A stretch of DNA of 64,000 bases. Origin: Pseudomonas sp. AFG_SD02_1510_Pfu_092 (GTDB lineage: Bacteria > Pseudomonadota > Gammaproteobacteria > Pseudomonadales > Pseudomonadaceae). The position numbers and the translations under genes are program-made. The stretch is from contig NZ_PUQD01000022.1 of the NCBI RefSeq assembly GCF_003331055.1, positions 1 through 64,000 of the forward strand, in the 5' to 3' direction. The number at the start of each line of letters is the position of its first letter. Position 1 is the first letter of the stretch. Shown in pieces: positions 16,560-36,300 of this stretch. Below the pieces are notes generated by a model, which saw only the letters and a list, made by a program, of their open reading frames with translations, ran no database searches and had not been told where the DNA came from.

Positions 16560-18251
16560 TCAACCCTCCATGTCGAAATGCGCAAGACGCTGGCTGATCT
16601 CGCTGCGGGCCTTGCGGATCAGCTGTTCGTCCTGGGTCTCGAGCATCTGCTGGAAGTGGTTCGCCATCGCGGCGATGAACTCCCGGCTTTCACCGAGACT
16701 TTCCTGGTACAGGCGGTCCAGCCGGGCCAGCAGCAGTGTATTGACCTGCTGATCGCGGGGGTGGACTTTCAGGTCTTGCAATGCCGCCAGGCGGCGGCTG
16801 ATCTCTTCAGGCGCCAGTACGCCCGGGTTGTTCTCGATCAGCAAGCGATGGCTTTCGCCGTTGATTGGCACGTGCACCTGCGCTTCGAGCAAACCATTGT
16901 TGTCGTAGGTGAAGCGCACCTCCAGGCTGACCTCGCCGGCCTTGCGCGGCGGTACCGGGATTTCCAGCTCGCCGAGGAAGATGTTGTTACTCACCAGCCG
17001 GCTTTCGCCCTGGTAGACCTTCAGCTGCAGCGCTTTCTGGCCGTCATGCAGCGTGTAAACGGTTTGCACCCGGCTCACCGGAACCACCGTGTTGCGCTCG
17101 ATGATCGGCAGGTAATGGCCGCTCTGGACAGTGGCGCCCTGCTTTACCGAGACCTCCATGCCCAGGGTGTATGGGCAGACATCGGTCAGTACCACTTCCT
17201 CGAGTGAGGCATGGCGGGCCTGCAACGCCGCCTGGATGGCAGCCCCCTGGGCCACCACCTGGTCCGGGTCGAGCTGCATCGACGGGATGCGCCCGAACAG
17301 CGAGGCCACCAGTTTGCGCACCAGCGGCATGCGTGTGGTGCCGCCCACCAAGAGGATTTCGTCGAGGTCGCCGACCTTGATCCGGGCATCGCGCATGGCC
17401 CGCTCGATCGGCGCCCGCAGGCGCTCCAGCAAGGGTTTCACCACCTCGGCCATGTCCCCCTGACTCAGCTCCAGGTCCCACTCGCGGTCCTGCTCGCGCA
17501 GGCTGAAGCGGGCGACCGGCGCCTGCCCCAGCGCGTGCCGCACGCGCTGGGCTTCACGGCGCAAGCGCTGGGCGATGGCCGGCTGGGTAGTGTCCGGCAG
17601 GTCGGCGTTGCCGATCTTGCTGATGAAGTGCGCCACCAGCAAGTCATCGAAGTCTTCACCGCCGAGGAAGTTGTCGCCGGCGCTGGCACGGATTTCCATG
17701 ACGCCTTCGAACAGCTCGAGGATGGACACATCGAAGGTGCCACCGCCCAGGTCGAACACCAGAAAGTTCGCTTCGCTGCGCTGTTGCAGGCCGTAGGCCA
17801 GGGCGGCCGCGGTGGGCTCGTTGACCAGCTTCTCGACCTTCAGCCCCGCCAGCTCGCCGGCGATACGCGTGGCCTTGCGCTGGGCGTCGCTGAAGTACGC
17901 CGGCACGCTGATCACCGCTTCGTGCACCGGCTCGCCCAAGGCGCGCTCGGCGTCCTCCTTGAGGCTGCGCAGCAGCATCGCCGAGAGTTCTTCGGCACGG
18001 TAGACCGTTGTGCCCAGCCGGGTTTCCCGGGCGCTGCCCATGTAGCGCTTGAACAGCGACGCGGTGAGGTGCGGGTGGGTGTGCAGCCGCTCGCGGGCGA
18101 TATTACCGACGACCAACTGGCCCTGGTCATCAAGGCCGACGACACTGGGGGTAAGCAATTCGCCCAGGGCATTGGGGATAATCCGGGCTTGTTCACCCTC
18201 CCAAACAGCCACGAGGCTGTTGGTGGTGCCCAGGTCGATTCCGATGATCAC
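16560..18251 (-). CDS. hscC: HscC-type Hsp70 chaperone
   Basis: About 563 aa. An N-terminal actin-like ATPase domain (1-375: GIDLGTTNSLVA phosphate loop, FLVFDLGGGTFDVS, ILLVGGTTRMPLV) is followed by a short substrate-binding domain (about 380-500) with a reduced helical lid. Total length and lack of the long DnaK tail fit HscC rather than DnaK (about 640 aa). It hydrolyses ATP to bind and release client proteins together with the adjacent J protein. I prefer GTG 18251, whose AGGA lies 9 nt upstream. The GTG two codons earlier (18257) leaves only 3 nt after AGGA. Confidence 0.82.
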   Translation of the reverse strand: MIIGIDLGTTNSLVAVWEGEQARIIPNALGELLTPSVVGLDDQGQLVVGNIARERLHTHPHLTASLFKRYMGSARETRLGTTVYRAEELSAMLLRSLKEDAERALGEPVHEAVISVPAYFSDAQRKATRIAGELAGLKVEKLVNEPTAAALAYGLQQRSEANFLVFDLGGGTFDVSILELFEGVMEIRASAGDNFLGGEDFDDLLVAHFISKIGNADLPDTTQPAIAQRLRREAQRVRHALGQAPVARFSLREQDREWDLELSQGDMAEVVKPLLERLRAPIERAMRDARIKVGDLDEILLVGGTTRMPLVRKLVASLFGRIPSMQLDPDQVVAQGAAIQAALQARHASLEEVVLTDVCPYTLGMEVSVKQGATVQSGHYLPIIERNTVVPVSRVQTVYTLHDGQKALQLKVYQGESRLVSNNIFLGELEIPVPPRKAGEVSLEVRFTYDNNGLLEAQVHVPINGESHRLLIENNPGVLAPEEISRRLAALQDLKVHPRDQQVNTLLLARLDRLYQESLGESREFIAAMANHFQQMLETQDEQLIRKARSEISQRLAHFDMEG

Positions 18252-18465
18252 AATCACTATTCCTTATGACGCGTTCGGGCAGCAAAACGCTCAGCTGACC
18301 GGCCGTGCACGAGCGCCATCTTGGCGAACGCAAACCCGTGGTCGGGGTTATCGGCGGTGGGGATCGGCAGCTTGAGCGCCTGAATGAGGGCGGCATGTTA
18401 GCGCGATTGATGTGGCGGAATCGATACTTGCCCAACACACTACATCTGGTGTGCAGTCATCCGAA

Positions 18466-18487
18466 AGGGCTGCCCGCAGGCAGCCCT
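18466..18487 (-). terminator. Hairpin after the diaminobutyrate aminotransferase gene
   Basis: AGGGCTGCC and GGCAGCCCT form a perfect 9-bp stem with a CGCA loop, about 40 bp past the aminotransferase stop. Read leftward only a short T run (TTTC) follows, so it is a probable but not strong intrinsic terminator. The remaining 18258-18525 spacer holds no gene. Confidence 0.6.
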
Positions 18488-18525
18488 GTTAACCGCTACC
18501 TCATTCAAAAGACGATCGAGCGCGT

Positions 18526-19923
18526 TCAGGCCAGGGCCGACGCAAGGCTCCTGGTCAACGCGACTTGCAGTTTCTCCACCAGCGTATCGACCTCCTCCGT
18601 GCCGATGGTCAGTGGCGGCAGGAAGCGAACCACCGCCCCATGCCGGCCGCCCAGTTCGAGAATCACCCCTTCGCGCAGGCAGTTCTGTTGCACGGCCTTG
18701 GCAAGTACGCCGTCCCCTGCCGGTACGCGGCCTTGGCCGGCGGCCGTGGAAACGAGCTCCATGCCGACCATCAGGCCACGCCCGCGCACATCACCGATGG
18801 CCGGAAAATCACGCTGCAGCTGACGCAGCCGGGTCATCAGGTAGTCGCCCATGCGCTCGGCATTGGCTACCAGGCCGTGGTCGCGAATATGCCGCAGGGT
18901 CGCGGTGCCGGCAGCCATGGCCAGCTGATTGCCGCGGAAGGTGCCTGCATGGGCGCCCGGCTTCCACACATCGAGCGCTTGCTGGTAGACCACTACCGCC
19001 AGTGGCAGGCCGCCGCCGATGGCCTTGGAGATGACCACCACGTCGGGCTCGATCGCCGCGTGCTCGAAGGCGAACATGCGCCCGGTGCGGCCGATGCCGC
19101 TCTGCACCTCATCGACGATCAGCACCACCCCGTGCTCGCGGGTCAGCTTGCGCAGGCCCTGCAGCCAGCGGGCCGGCGCCGGAATGACACCGCCCTCGCC
19201 CTGCACCGCCTCCACCACCACCGCCGCCGGCAGCGGCACCCCGGACTCCGGGTCGCTCAGCAGCTGCTCGATGTAGCTGAGCCCGGCGTCGACACCGGCC
19301 TCGCCACCCAGCGAAAACGGGCAGCGATAGTCGTAGGGGTACGGCAGCACTTGCACATCGGGCATGAGGGAACCCGGCAGTTGCTTGGGCCCCAGGTTGC
19401 CCATGAGGCTGAGCGCGCCGTGGGTCATGCCATGGTAACCACCCGAGAAACAGAATACGCCCTTGCGACCGGTGGCGATCTTCGCCAGCTTGATCGCCGC
19501 CTCGATGGCGTCGGCCCCGGTCGGCCCGCAGAACTGGATACGCGCCTGGGCAGCGAAGGCCGGCGGCAACGCCTCGAACAAGGTTTCGACGAACAGGTCC
19601 TTGACCGGGGTAGTCAGGTCGAGGGTGTGCAGCGGCACGCCGCTGTCCAGGGTGGCGCGCATCGCCGCCAGGCTGCACGGGTGGTTATGGCCTAGCGCCA
19701 ATGTCCCCGCGCCGGCCAGGCAGTCCATGAACAGCTGGTCGCGGGTGTCCTGCACGTAGATGCCGTGGGCGGCTTTCAATGCGAGTGGAATACGCCGCGG
19801 ATAAGAGCGCGCATTCGACTCGCGTGCGGCCTGGCGCTCAAGCAGCGGATCAGCGTCGAAATGGCGTGGCGGCTGGCGGCGAAAGTGCGCCAGGTTGAAC
19901 GGCGCAGGCTGAATGTCTTCCAT
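18526..19923 (-). CDS. L-2,4-diaminobutyrate:2-oxoglutarate aminotransferase
   Basis: A 465-aa class III aminotransferase. The PLP lysine is in VVISKAIGGGLPLAVVVY, preceded by LIVDEVQSGIGRTGRMFAFEH. The substrate loop FSGGYHGMTHGALSLMGN is of the PvdH/Dat diaminobutyrate type. It makes L-2,4-diaminobutyrate from aspartate-4-semialdehyde and glutamate. The second A domain of NRPS1 reads as Dab-specific, so this gene supplies a building block. It lies 17 bp after the MbtH gene in the same direction. Family length is normal. It resembles the pyoverdine gene pvdH, so the organism may carry another copy elsewhere. Confidence 0.88.
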   Translation of the reverse strand: MEDIQPAPFNLAHFRRQPPRHFDADPLLERQAARESNARSYPRRIPLALKAAHGIYVQDTRDQLFMDCLAGAGTLALGHNHPCSLAAMRATLDSGVPLHTLDLTTPVKDLFVETLFEALPPAFAAQARIQFCGPTGADAIEAAIKLAKIATGRKGVFCFSGGYHGMTHGALSLMGNLGPKQLPGSLMPDVQVLPYPYDYRCPFSLGGEAGVDAGLSYIEQLLSDPESGVPLPAAVVVEAVQGEGGVIPAPARWLQGLRKLTREHGVVLIVDEVQSGIGRTGRMFAFEHAAIEPDVVVISKAIGGGLPLAVVVYQQALDVWKPGAHAGTFRGNQLAMAAGTATLRHIRDHGLVANAERMGDYLMTRLRQLQRDFPAIGDVRGRGLMVGMELVSTAAGQGRVPAGDGVLAKAVQQNCLREGVILELGGRHGAVVRFLPPLTIGTEEVDTLVEKLQVALTRSLASALA

Positions 19924-19940
19924 GGATAGCTCCCCGGCGA

Positions 19941-20156
19941 TCAGCGTTGGTCAGCACGTTGCAGGGCCTGGCGCAGGCTCAGCGGGCGCATGTCGGTCCA
20001 GTTCTGCTCGATCCAGGCCAGGCACTGGGCCTTGTCGCCCTGCTGGCCGACTGTACGCCAACCCTCGGGCAGCGCTTTGTAATCCGGCCAGATCGAATAC
20101 TGCTCCTCATGATTGACCACCACTACGAACCCGCTTTCGGCCTTTTCCCAACTCAT
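19941..20156 (-). CDS. MbtH-family NRPS accessory protein
   Basis: A 71-aa protein with the MbtH signature: [19 protein letters not shown], then [18 protein letters not shown]. MbtH proteins bind adenylation domains and are needed for folding or activity of many of them. It heads the short leftward operon with the diaminobutyrate aminotransferase and is divergent from hydroxylase 1/NRPS1. AAGGA lies about 11 nt before the ATG. Confidence 0.93.
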   Translation of the reverse strand: MSWEKAESGFVVVVNHEEQYSIWPDYKALPEGWRTVGQQGDKAQCLAWIEQNWTDMRPLSLRQALQRADQR

Positions 20157-20238
20157 TTTTTCGATTCCTTGAACAAACGTTTTTCACTGGATCCCGGCTG
20201 CCCGAAACAAGGCTGCAGTCGAGGCGCTCACCAACGGC

Positions 20239-20257
20239 GTGAATGCTAATAAATTGC
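20239..20257. promoter_or_regulatory. Candidate Fur box in the divergent MbtH / NRPS promoter region
   Basis: GTGAATGCTAATAAATTGC matches the 19-bp Fur consensus at 12 positions by eye. It lies in the AT-rich part (20240-20290) of the region between the divergent operons, where both promoters are expected. The match is moderate; the box at 53814 is stronger. I could not fix -35/-10 elements or a pyoverdine-sigma type promoter. Confidence 0.45.
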
Positions 20258-20358
20258 ATTAACACTTACCATATCTTTCGTATATATTCCGCCGAGGCCC
20301 AGTGGGGGACCCAGGATGGCCATTTGCTGTAACCACTATGCGAACAAAGGAGCAACTC

Positions 20359-21336
20359 ATGGGACGAGGGGTCGGGCTGGTCGATAGCCTGTCGGTGCAA
20401 GCACTTTTGCCAGGCAGCGGCTTGCCGGTGCTGGTCGAGCCGGCACAACCCGGCGCATGCAACCTCGAAGCCTTGCATGCGCTGGCCAACGACTGCCTGC
20501 ATGAAAGCGGCGCCCTGCTGCTGCGGGGTTTCGGGGTATTGGGTGAGCAGGCGTTTCAGGCGCTGGTGCGCAGCTTCGGTCATCCGTTGCTCAACTACGA
20601 ATTCGGCTCCACCCCGCGCAAGGCGATCGAACAGGGGGTGTATACCTCCACCGAATACCCGGCGCATCAGGTCATCCCGCTGCACAACGAGCAGTCCTAC
20701 ACCCTGCAATGGCCGATGAAGATCTGGTTCCACTGCGTCCAGCCCAGCCTCGAGGGTGGCGAAACGCCGATCGCCGACAGCCGGCAGATCTTCCGGCACA
20801 TCGATCCCGCCCTGCGCCAGCGCTTCGAAGACAAACGCCTGATGTACGTGCGCAACTACGGCAACGGCCTCGACCTGCCCTGGGAGCGCGCCTTCAACAG
20901 CGAAGACCGCGCCGTGGCCGAAGCCTACTGCCGGGCCAACCAGATTGCCTTCGAATGGAAGGAAGACGGTGAACTGCGCACCCGCCAGGTGTGCCAGGCC
21001 ACCGCGCGCCACCCAGTCACCGAGGACTGGGTGTGGTTCAACCAGGCCCATCTTTTTCATGTTTCCAACCTGCCGGCGGCGGTGCGCGAGAGCCTGTTGG
21101 CGGTGGTCGACGACCCGCTCGACCTGCCGCGCAACGTCTATTACGGCGATGGCAGCGCGCTGGAAGAAAGCGCACTGGCAGAGATCCGTGGGGTGCTGGA
21201 GCAGTGCACCGTGCGCTTCCCCTGGCAGCAAGGCGATGTGCTGATGCTCGACAACATGCTGGTGGCCCACGGCCGCGCCAGTTTCAAAGGGCCGCGCCAA
21301 GTGATCGTGGCGATGGCTGAACCGGCCCAGGAGTGA
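20359..21336 (+). CDS. TauD/SyrP-like Fe(II)/2-oxoglutarate hydroxylase 1 (probable aspartyl beta-hydroxylase)
   Basis: A 325-aa stand-alone dioxygenase. The iron facial triad is visible as HNE (about residue 109, in LHNEQSY) and the distal His in VAHGRASFKGPRQ (about 305), with the Arg that binds 2-oxoglutarate nearby. ATG 20359 is chosen because AGGAG lies 7 nt upstream; ATG 20338 and an earlier GTG/ATG frame have no such site. SyrP-like enzymes hydroxylate the beta-carbon of an amino acid held on a carrier domain. It lies 5 bp before NRPS1, whose first module is Asp-specific, so Asp on NRPS1 T1/T2 is the likely substrate. Confidence 0.85.
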   Translation: MGRGVGLVDSLSVQALLPGSGLPVLVEPAQPGACNLEALHALANDCLHESGALLLRGFGVLGEQAFQALVRSFGHPLLNYEFGSTPRKAIEQGVYTSTEYPAHQVIPLHNEQSYTLQWPMKIWFHCVQPSLEGGETPIADSRQIFRHIDPALRQRFEDKRLMYVRNYGNGLDLPWERAFNSEDRAVAEAYCRANQIAFEWKEDGELRTRQVCQATARHPVTEDWVWFNQAHLFHVSNLPAAVRESLLAVVDDPLDLPRNVYYGDGSALEESALAEIRGVLEQCTVRFPWQQGDVLMLDNMLVAHGRASFKGPRQVIVAMAEPAQE

Positions 21337-21341
21337 CCCCG

Positions 21342-30265
<8,924 letters not shown>

Positions 30266-30269
<4 letters not shown>

Positions 30270-33200
30270 ACACCGCCATGGAACCGAACCAAGACCTGCC
30301 CCTGAGCGCCGAACAGGCCCTGGCCGTACGCCAGGGCCGCGCGCCCCTGCACCTGGGCGTGAGCCTTGCCGGGCCGCTGCAGCCCGGGCGCCTGCACGAA
30401 GCCTTGTTGCAGGTGATCGAGCGCCACACCAGCCTGCGCGTAGCCCTGCGCCCGTCCACGCTGTACCGCAGCCTGCGCCAGAGCACGCAGCCGGCCAGCC
30501 TCGACTGGCACCTGCTGGGCGCTGACCAGCAAGCCGAAGCCCAGGCGCTGGCCACTCAACCGCTGGCCATCGACCAGGGCGGCCTGGTGCGCGCCATCGT
30601 CCGTGCCCAAGGTGCCGAGCAGTGGCGCCTGGACCTGTACGTCGCCGCCTGCGCCGCAGACCGTCTCAGCCTGCAGAACCTGCTCGGCGAACTGGCCGCG
30701 CTGTATGCCCAGCCTGACGCCGCCCTGGAGGAAGCCTTCCAGTACAGCCAGTATGTCGAATGGCGCAACGACCTCGACGCCGACGAAGAGGCGCCCGCCG
30801 GGCGCGCCTATTGGGCCGGCCTGGGCCTGCAGGCGCTGGCGCCGATGCGCCTGAACGGCCTGCGCGAGCCCTCGGCCGAAGCCGCGGGCAGCACCGTTGA
30901 ACAGGCCCTGCCCGATGCACTGCACACCCCGCTGGAGCACCTTGCGCACAGCACCGGGCAAGCGCTGGGCACCGTGCTGCAGGCCGCCTGGTGGGTGCTG
31001 CTGGCGCGCATCGGCGGCAACGCCGCCTTCAGCGCCGGCTGGCAACAGGATTGCCGCTTCGACTACGAAGCCCTGGCCAATGGCATCGGCGTGTACCAGA
31101 AGGTGCTGCCGCTGGCCTTGATGCCGCAGCTCGAACAACCCTTCGACGTCTGGTTGCAACAGCTCGCCGCACAGCTGGACGGGCACGCCCAGCAGCAGGA
31201 GTACTGGAATGTCGCCGAGCCTGCCGTCGCCGTGCAGCACAGCGTCGGTTTCACCCTGGTGCGCCACAGCGCGGCATTCACCTGCGCCGGCCTGCACTGG
31301 TCGGTGGACGCCATGCCCGGCGCCGATGCGGGCTTGCAACTGGCGCTGCAAGTGACCCTCGACGCGCAGCAGCGCGTGCTCGCCCTCAGCGTGCAGTCGC
31401 CCACCACGCATTACCCCGAAGCCGAGTTGCGGTGCCTGCTCGAGCAATACCTGCACTTGCTCCAGGCGCTGGTCGCACAGCCGGGCCAGCGCGCCCTGCG
31501 CGATCTGCCGGTCAGCCCACCCGCCCATCTGGCTTTGCAGCAATGCCTGCGCGGCCCGCAGCGCGACTTTGGCCCGCAGCCGCTGATCGACCGCCTGGCC
31601 CACTGGGCACTGCACACCCCGGACGCCCCGGCGCTGCAGGGCGGCGCACTCAGCCTGAGCTACGCCCAGTTGCACAGCCAGGTCGAACACCTGGCTGCGG
31701 TGCTGCAAGCGCGCGGGATCGGGCGCGGTGCCAACGTCGCGCTGCTGCTGCCGCGCTCGGCGCCACTGCTGCTGGCCCTGTTCGCCGTGCAGCGCGCCGG
31801 TGCCGCCTATGTGCCGCTGGACCCGGCCTGGCCAGCGGCGCGGGTGCAGCGGATCATCGCCGACGCCCAGCCGCAGCTGGTGATCGGCGGTGACGACGGT
31901 TGCCCGCTCGCGGCCCTGCTCGACAGCCCTGCGACAGCGCCGGTCAACGCTGCCATCACCCTCAACGATGCCGCTTACCTGCTTTATACCTCCGGTACCA
32001 GCGGCGAACCCAAGGGCGTGGTGATCGAACACGGCCAACTGCTCAACTACACCGCCGCCGTCAGCGAAGCGCTGAGCCTGGCTCAGTGCAAGCGGTTCGC
32101 GCTGATTTCCTCGGTGGCCGCCGACCTCGGCAACACCACCCTCTACGCCGCGCTGTGGACCGGTGGTTGCCTGGTGCTGGCAGACGACCAGGCCAGCCGC
32201 GATGCCGCCGCATTCGCCAGGTATTTGCACAGCGGGCGGATCGACTGCATGAAGATCGTGCCATCGCACCTGGCGGCGCTGCTCGACGGCCAGCACAACG
32301 TGGCCCTGCCGCAGGTGCTGGTGCTGGGCGGCGAAGCCTGCCCAGGCGCGCTGCGCCAACGCATCGGGCAACTGGCACCGGGCAGCCGCGTGCACAACCA
32401 CTACGGGCCCACCGAAACCACCGTGGGCGTGCTGTACAGCCTGGACCAGGCGCCTGACCCACGCACCCCGCTGCCACTGCAACATGCCCTGGCCAACACC
32501 TGGGTGCGCGTGCTGCAAAGCACCCCGGGCGGCCTGCAACCGGCGCCACTCGGTGCCCTCGGCGAGCTGTACATCGGCGGTGCCCAGGTGTGCCGCGGCT
32601 ACCTGAACCGGGCAAGCGATGCCTTCATCGACGACCCGCTGCAACCCGGCCAGCGTCTGTACCGCAGCGGTGACCTGGGGTACCTCTCGGCCAGCGGCCA
32701 GCTGCACCTGGCGGGGCGTATCGACAAGCAGATCAAGATTCGGGGTTTCCGCGTCGAGCCGGGCGAGCTGGAAGCCGCCCTGCTCGGCCTCGACGGGGTC
32801 AGCCAGGCCGTGGTGCAGTACCGCGACGGCAAGCTGCTGGCGCATGCCGTCAGCCCGCGCGACAGCGCCGCACTGCTGGCCGAGCTGCGTGGACGGCTGC
32901 CCGACTACCTGCTGCCGAGCCAGCTGCTGTGCGTGGCCGAACTGCCGCGCCTGGCCAACGGCAAGGTCGACTTCGCCGCCCTGCCAAGCGCAGGCAGCCA
33001 AGCCAGCGAGCCGCTCGAAGTGCCAGCGCGTGACGCCCTGGAGGCGCTGCTGGTCGACCTGTACCAGGAATTGCTCGAACGCCCGCGCCTGAGCATCCAT
33101 GACAGCCTGTTCGACCTCGGCGGCCATTCGCTGATCGTCATCAAGCTGTGCACCCGCCTGCGCAGCCTGCTGCAACTGGAAGTGGCGCCGGCGCTGGTGT

Positions 33201-33370
33201 TCGACCACCCCAGCGTGGCGGCACTGGGCGAAGCCCTGCGCGCCCGCGAAAGCCAGCCGGGCACGCTGCTGAAGATCGCCGAGCTGCGCCGCATGTTGGC
33301 GGCGATGTCGCCCGAGGAGCGCGCCGCCCTGCAAGCCCGCGCCCAAACCGCCAACGCGCCAAGGAACTGA
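30266..33370 (+). CDS. NRPS2: interface-A(Asp)-T
   Basis: A 1034-aa NRPS. Residues 15-425 form a condensation-like domain whose HHxxxDG motif is lost (AACAADR near 128), as in the interface domains described for beta-hydroxyaspartate siderophore synthetases, which dock a hydroxylase instead of forming a bond. A domain 440-915 (LLYTSGTSG); the specificity residues D-L-T-K-V-G-H-V-G-K indicate Asp. T domain about 920-985 (GGHS), then a tail with LLKIAELRRMLAAMSPEE. The start ATG overlaps the NRPS1 stop, so translation is coupled. The missing condensation activity can come from the terminal C domain of NRPS1, so this protein carries the second hydroxyaspartate module. No release domain. Confidence 0.9.
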
Positions 33371-33374
33371 TGCC

Positions 33375-36300
33375 ATGCAACTCGACCCCCAGCAATTGGC
33401 CGAGCGTATCGCCAGGCTCGCCCCGGAAAAACGCCAGGCCTTCGCCGCGGCCCTGGCCGCGCAAGGCTTCGCCCTCGCTCGGCTGCCGATCGTCGCGGCC
33501 AGCGAACCCGGCCCGCACCCGTTGTCGTGGGCCCAGCAGCGCCTGTGGTTCCTGCACCGCCTGGACCCGGCCAGCAGCGCCTACAACATGCCGGCTGCCC
33601 TGCGCCTGCGCGGCAGCCTGGACGACGCGGCGCTGCAACGCGGCTTCGACCAGTTGATCGCCCGCCACGCGATCCTGCGCAGCACCTTCGACGAGCACAA
33701 CGGCCAGGCCCGGCAGACCGTCCACGCCGCACTGCCGATGCCCCTGGCCCGGGCAGACTTGTCCTCGCTGCCCGCCGAACAGCGCGCTGCGCGCCTGCAG
33801 CAACTGATCGACAGCGAGAGCAACCGGCCGTTCGACCTGCGCCAGGCGCCGCTGCGCGGCCTGCTGGCAAGGCTCGCTGCCGACGAGCACGTGCTGATCC
33901 TGACGGCCCAGCACATCGTCGCCGACGGCTGGTCGCTGGGCATCCTGGTCAAGGAGCTGACCGCGCTGTACACCGACGCTCTGCAAGGCCGCGACAGCGG
34001 CCTGCCGGCGTTGCCGATTCAGTACCACGACTATGCCGTCTGGCAGCAGACCGGCCTCAGCGACAATGCCCTGGCGAGCGAGCTTGCCTACTGGCGCGAG
34101 CAGTTGGGCGAGCGCCAGCCGACCCTGGAGCTGCCCACCGACCACCCACGCCCACGGCAGCCGAGCGGGCGCGGCAACCGCCACACCTTGCACATCGACG
34201 CGCCGCTGTGCAGGGCGCTGCGTGAACTGGCCCAGGCCCGCGGCACAACACTGTTCAGCGTGCTGCTCAGCGCCTTCAATGTGCTGCTGTACCGCCTCAG
34301 CGGGCAGACCGACCTGCGGGTTGGCGTACCGGTGGCCAACCGCACCCGGGTCGAGACCGAAGGGCTGATCGGCTGCTTCATCAACACCCTGGTGCTGCGC
34401 TGCCAACTCGACGGCCAACAGCCGTTCGCTGCCGTGCTCGACAGCGTCGAGCAGGCCCGCCGCCAGGCCCTGGCCCACCAGCAGCTGCCGTTCGAACGGC
34501 TGGTCCAGGCCCTGGAGCCCGAGCGCCAGTTGCAGCACTCGCCGTTGTTCCAGGTGATGTTCAACCTGCTCGACGGCCAGACCCCGCGCCGCCTGCAACT
34601 GCCAGGGCTGGAGGTCGAGGAGATCGAGCGCGAGCAGGTCAGCGCGCAGTTCGACCTGGTACTTACCGTCGTCGAGCGTGCCGAGGCACTGGAGCTGACA
34701 TTCACCGGCAATGCCGACCTGTTCGCGCCCGCCACCCTGGCCGGCCACGGCCACAGCTATGCCACCCTGCTGCAGAGCCTGGTGCAGGCACCCGAAGCGC
34801 GCGTCGCCCAGCTGCCGCTTTACAGTGAGGCACAACAGCAGCGCCTGCTGGCCGACTGCCAGGCCTCGCTGGCGCTCGGCCCGTTGCCGGAGCTGGTGCA
34901 CCTGCGCCTGGCCAGGCAAGCCGCCGAGCACCCCCAGCGCATCGCGCTGATCCATGACGACCACAGCTGGAGCTACGCCACCCTGCAACAGCGGGTCGAG
35001 CTGATCAGCCGCCACCTGCTGGCCCTCGACCTGCCCGCCGAAGCCCGTATCGGCGTGTGCCTGCCGCGCGGCCTGGACATCGTCGCCGCGGTGTTCGCCA
35101 CGCTCAACGCCGGGCTGACCTTCGTGCCGCTCGACCCGCAGTTCCCCGGCGAGCGCCTGGCGCACATGATCGACGACGCCGACATCCGCCTGCTGCTGGT
35201 GGCGCCGCAAACCACAGCGGTGATGGCGCCCTACCAGCGCCCGTGCCTGGACATCACCGGCCTGGACGCCAGCGCGGCGACCGTGCAAGGGGTCGCCAGC
35301 ACCCGCCCGGTGCAGCGAGAGCAGCTGGCCTACGTCATCTACACCTCCGGCTCCACCGGCAAACCCAAGGGTGTGGCGGTCACCCACCGCTCGCTGGCCG
35401 GCTACACCGAAGTCGCCCGCGCCTATTACGGCGTCGAGGCCAGCGACCGGGTATTGCAGTTCTCGACCTTCAACTTCGATGGCTTCGTCGACCAGCTGTT
35501 CCCGCCGCTGGTATGCGGCGCCGCCTTGGTGGTACGCGGCCCCGAGCTGTGGGACAGCCAGGAATTCCATGCCCGCCTGTATCGTCACCAGATCACCGTC
35601 GCCGCCTGCCTGACCACGGCCTATTGGTTCCAGCTGGCCCAGGACTTCGCCCGCCAACCGCATGCGGCCTACGGCCAGTTGCGCCTGGTCAGCGTCGGCG
35701 GCGAAGCGATGCCCAGCGCCGGCCTGCAAGCTTGGCGCCAGGCCGGCCTGGCGGCGGTGCGCCTGCTGAACATCTACGGCCCCACGGAAATCACCGTGGT
35801 TTCCAGCATCCAGGACTGCAGCGCGCTGCTGGCCCGCGAGCAGTTGCCGCTGCAACTGCCGATCGGCGCGCCACTGCGTGGGCGCGCCTACTACCTGCTG
35901 GACCGCGACGACAACCTGGCAGCGCCGGGCGCCCCGGGCGAGCTGTGCATCGGTGGCGAGCTGCTTGCGCGCGGCTATCACGATGTGCCCGGGCTGACCG
36001 CCGAGCGCTTCTGCCCCGACCCGTACGGCCCGCCCGGCAGCCGCCTGTACCGCACCGGCGACCTGGCCCGGCGCCTCGGCGACGGCACCTACGAGTACCT
36101 GGGGCGGATCGACCAGCAGGTCAAGCTGCGCGGTTTTCGCATCGAGCTCAGCGAGATCGAAGCGCACCTGCGCAGCCACCCGCAGGTACGCCAGGCGCTG
36201 GCGCTGGTGCGCGAAGACCGCCCCGGCGACCGCCGCCTGGTGGCTTACCTGGTGTGCCACGCACCGGCACCGGAGGCCGCCGACCTGCGTCGGCACCTGG

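Noticed and set aside
20250..20290. Pyoverdine-sigma (PvdS/PfrI) type promoter before hydroxylase 1
   Set aside because: A TAAAT and a CGT are present but about 24 nt apart rather than 16-17.
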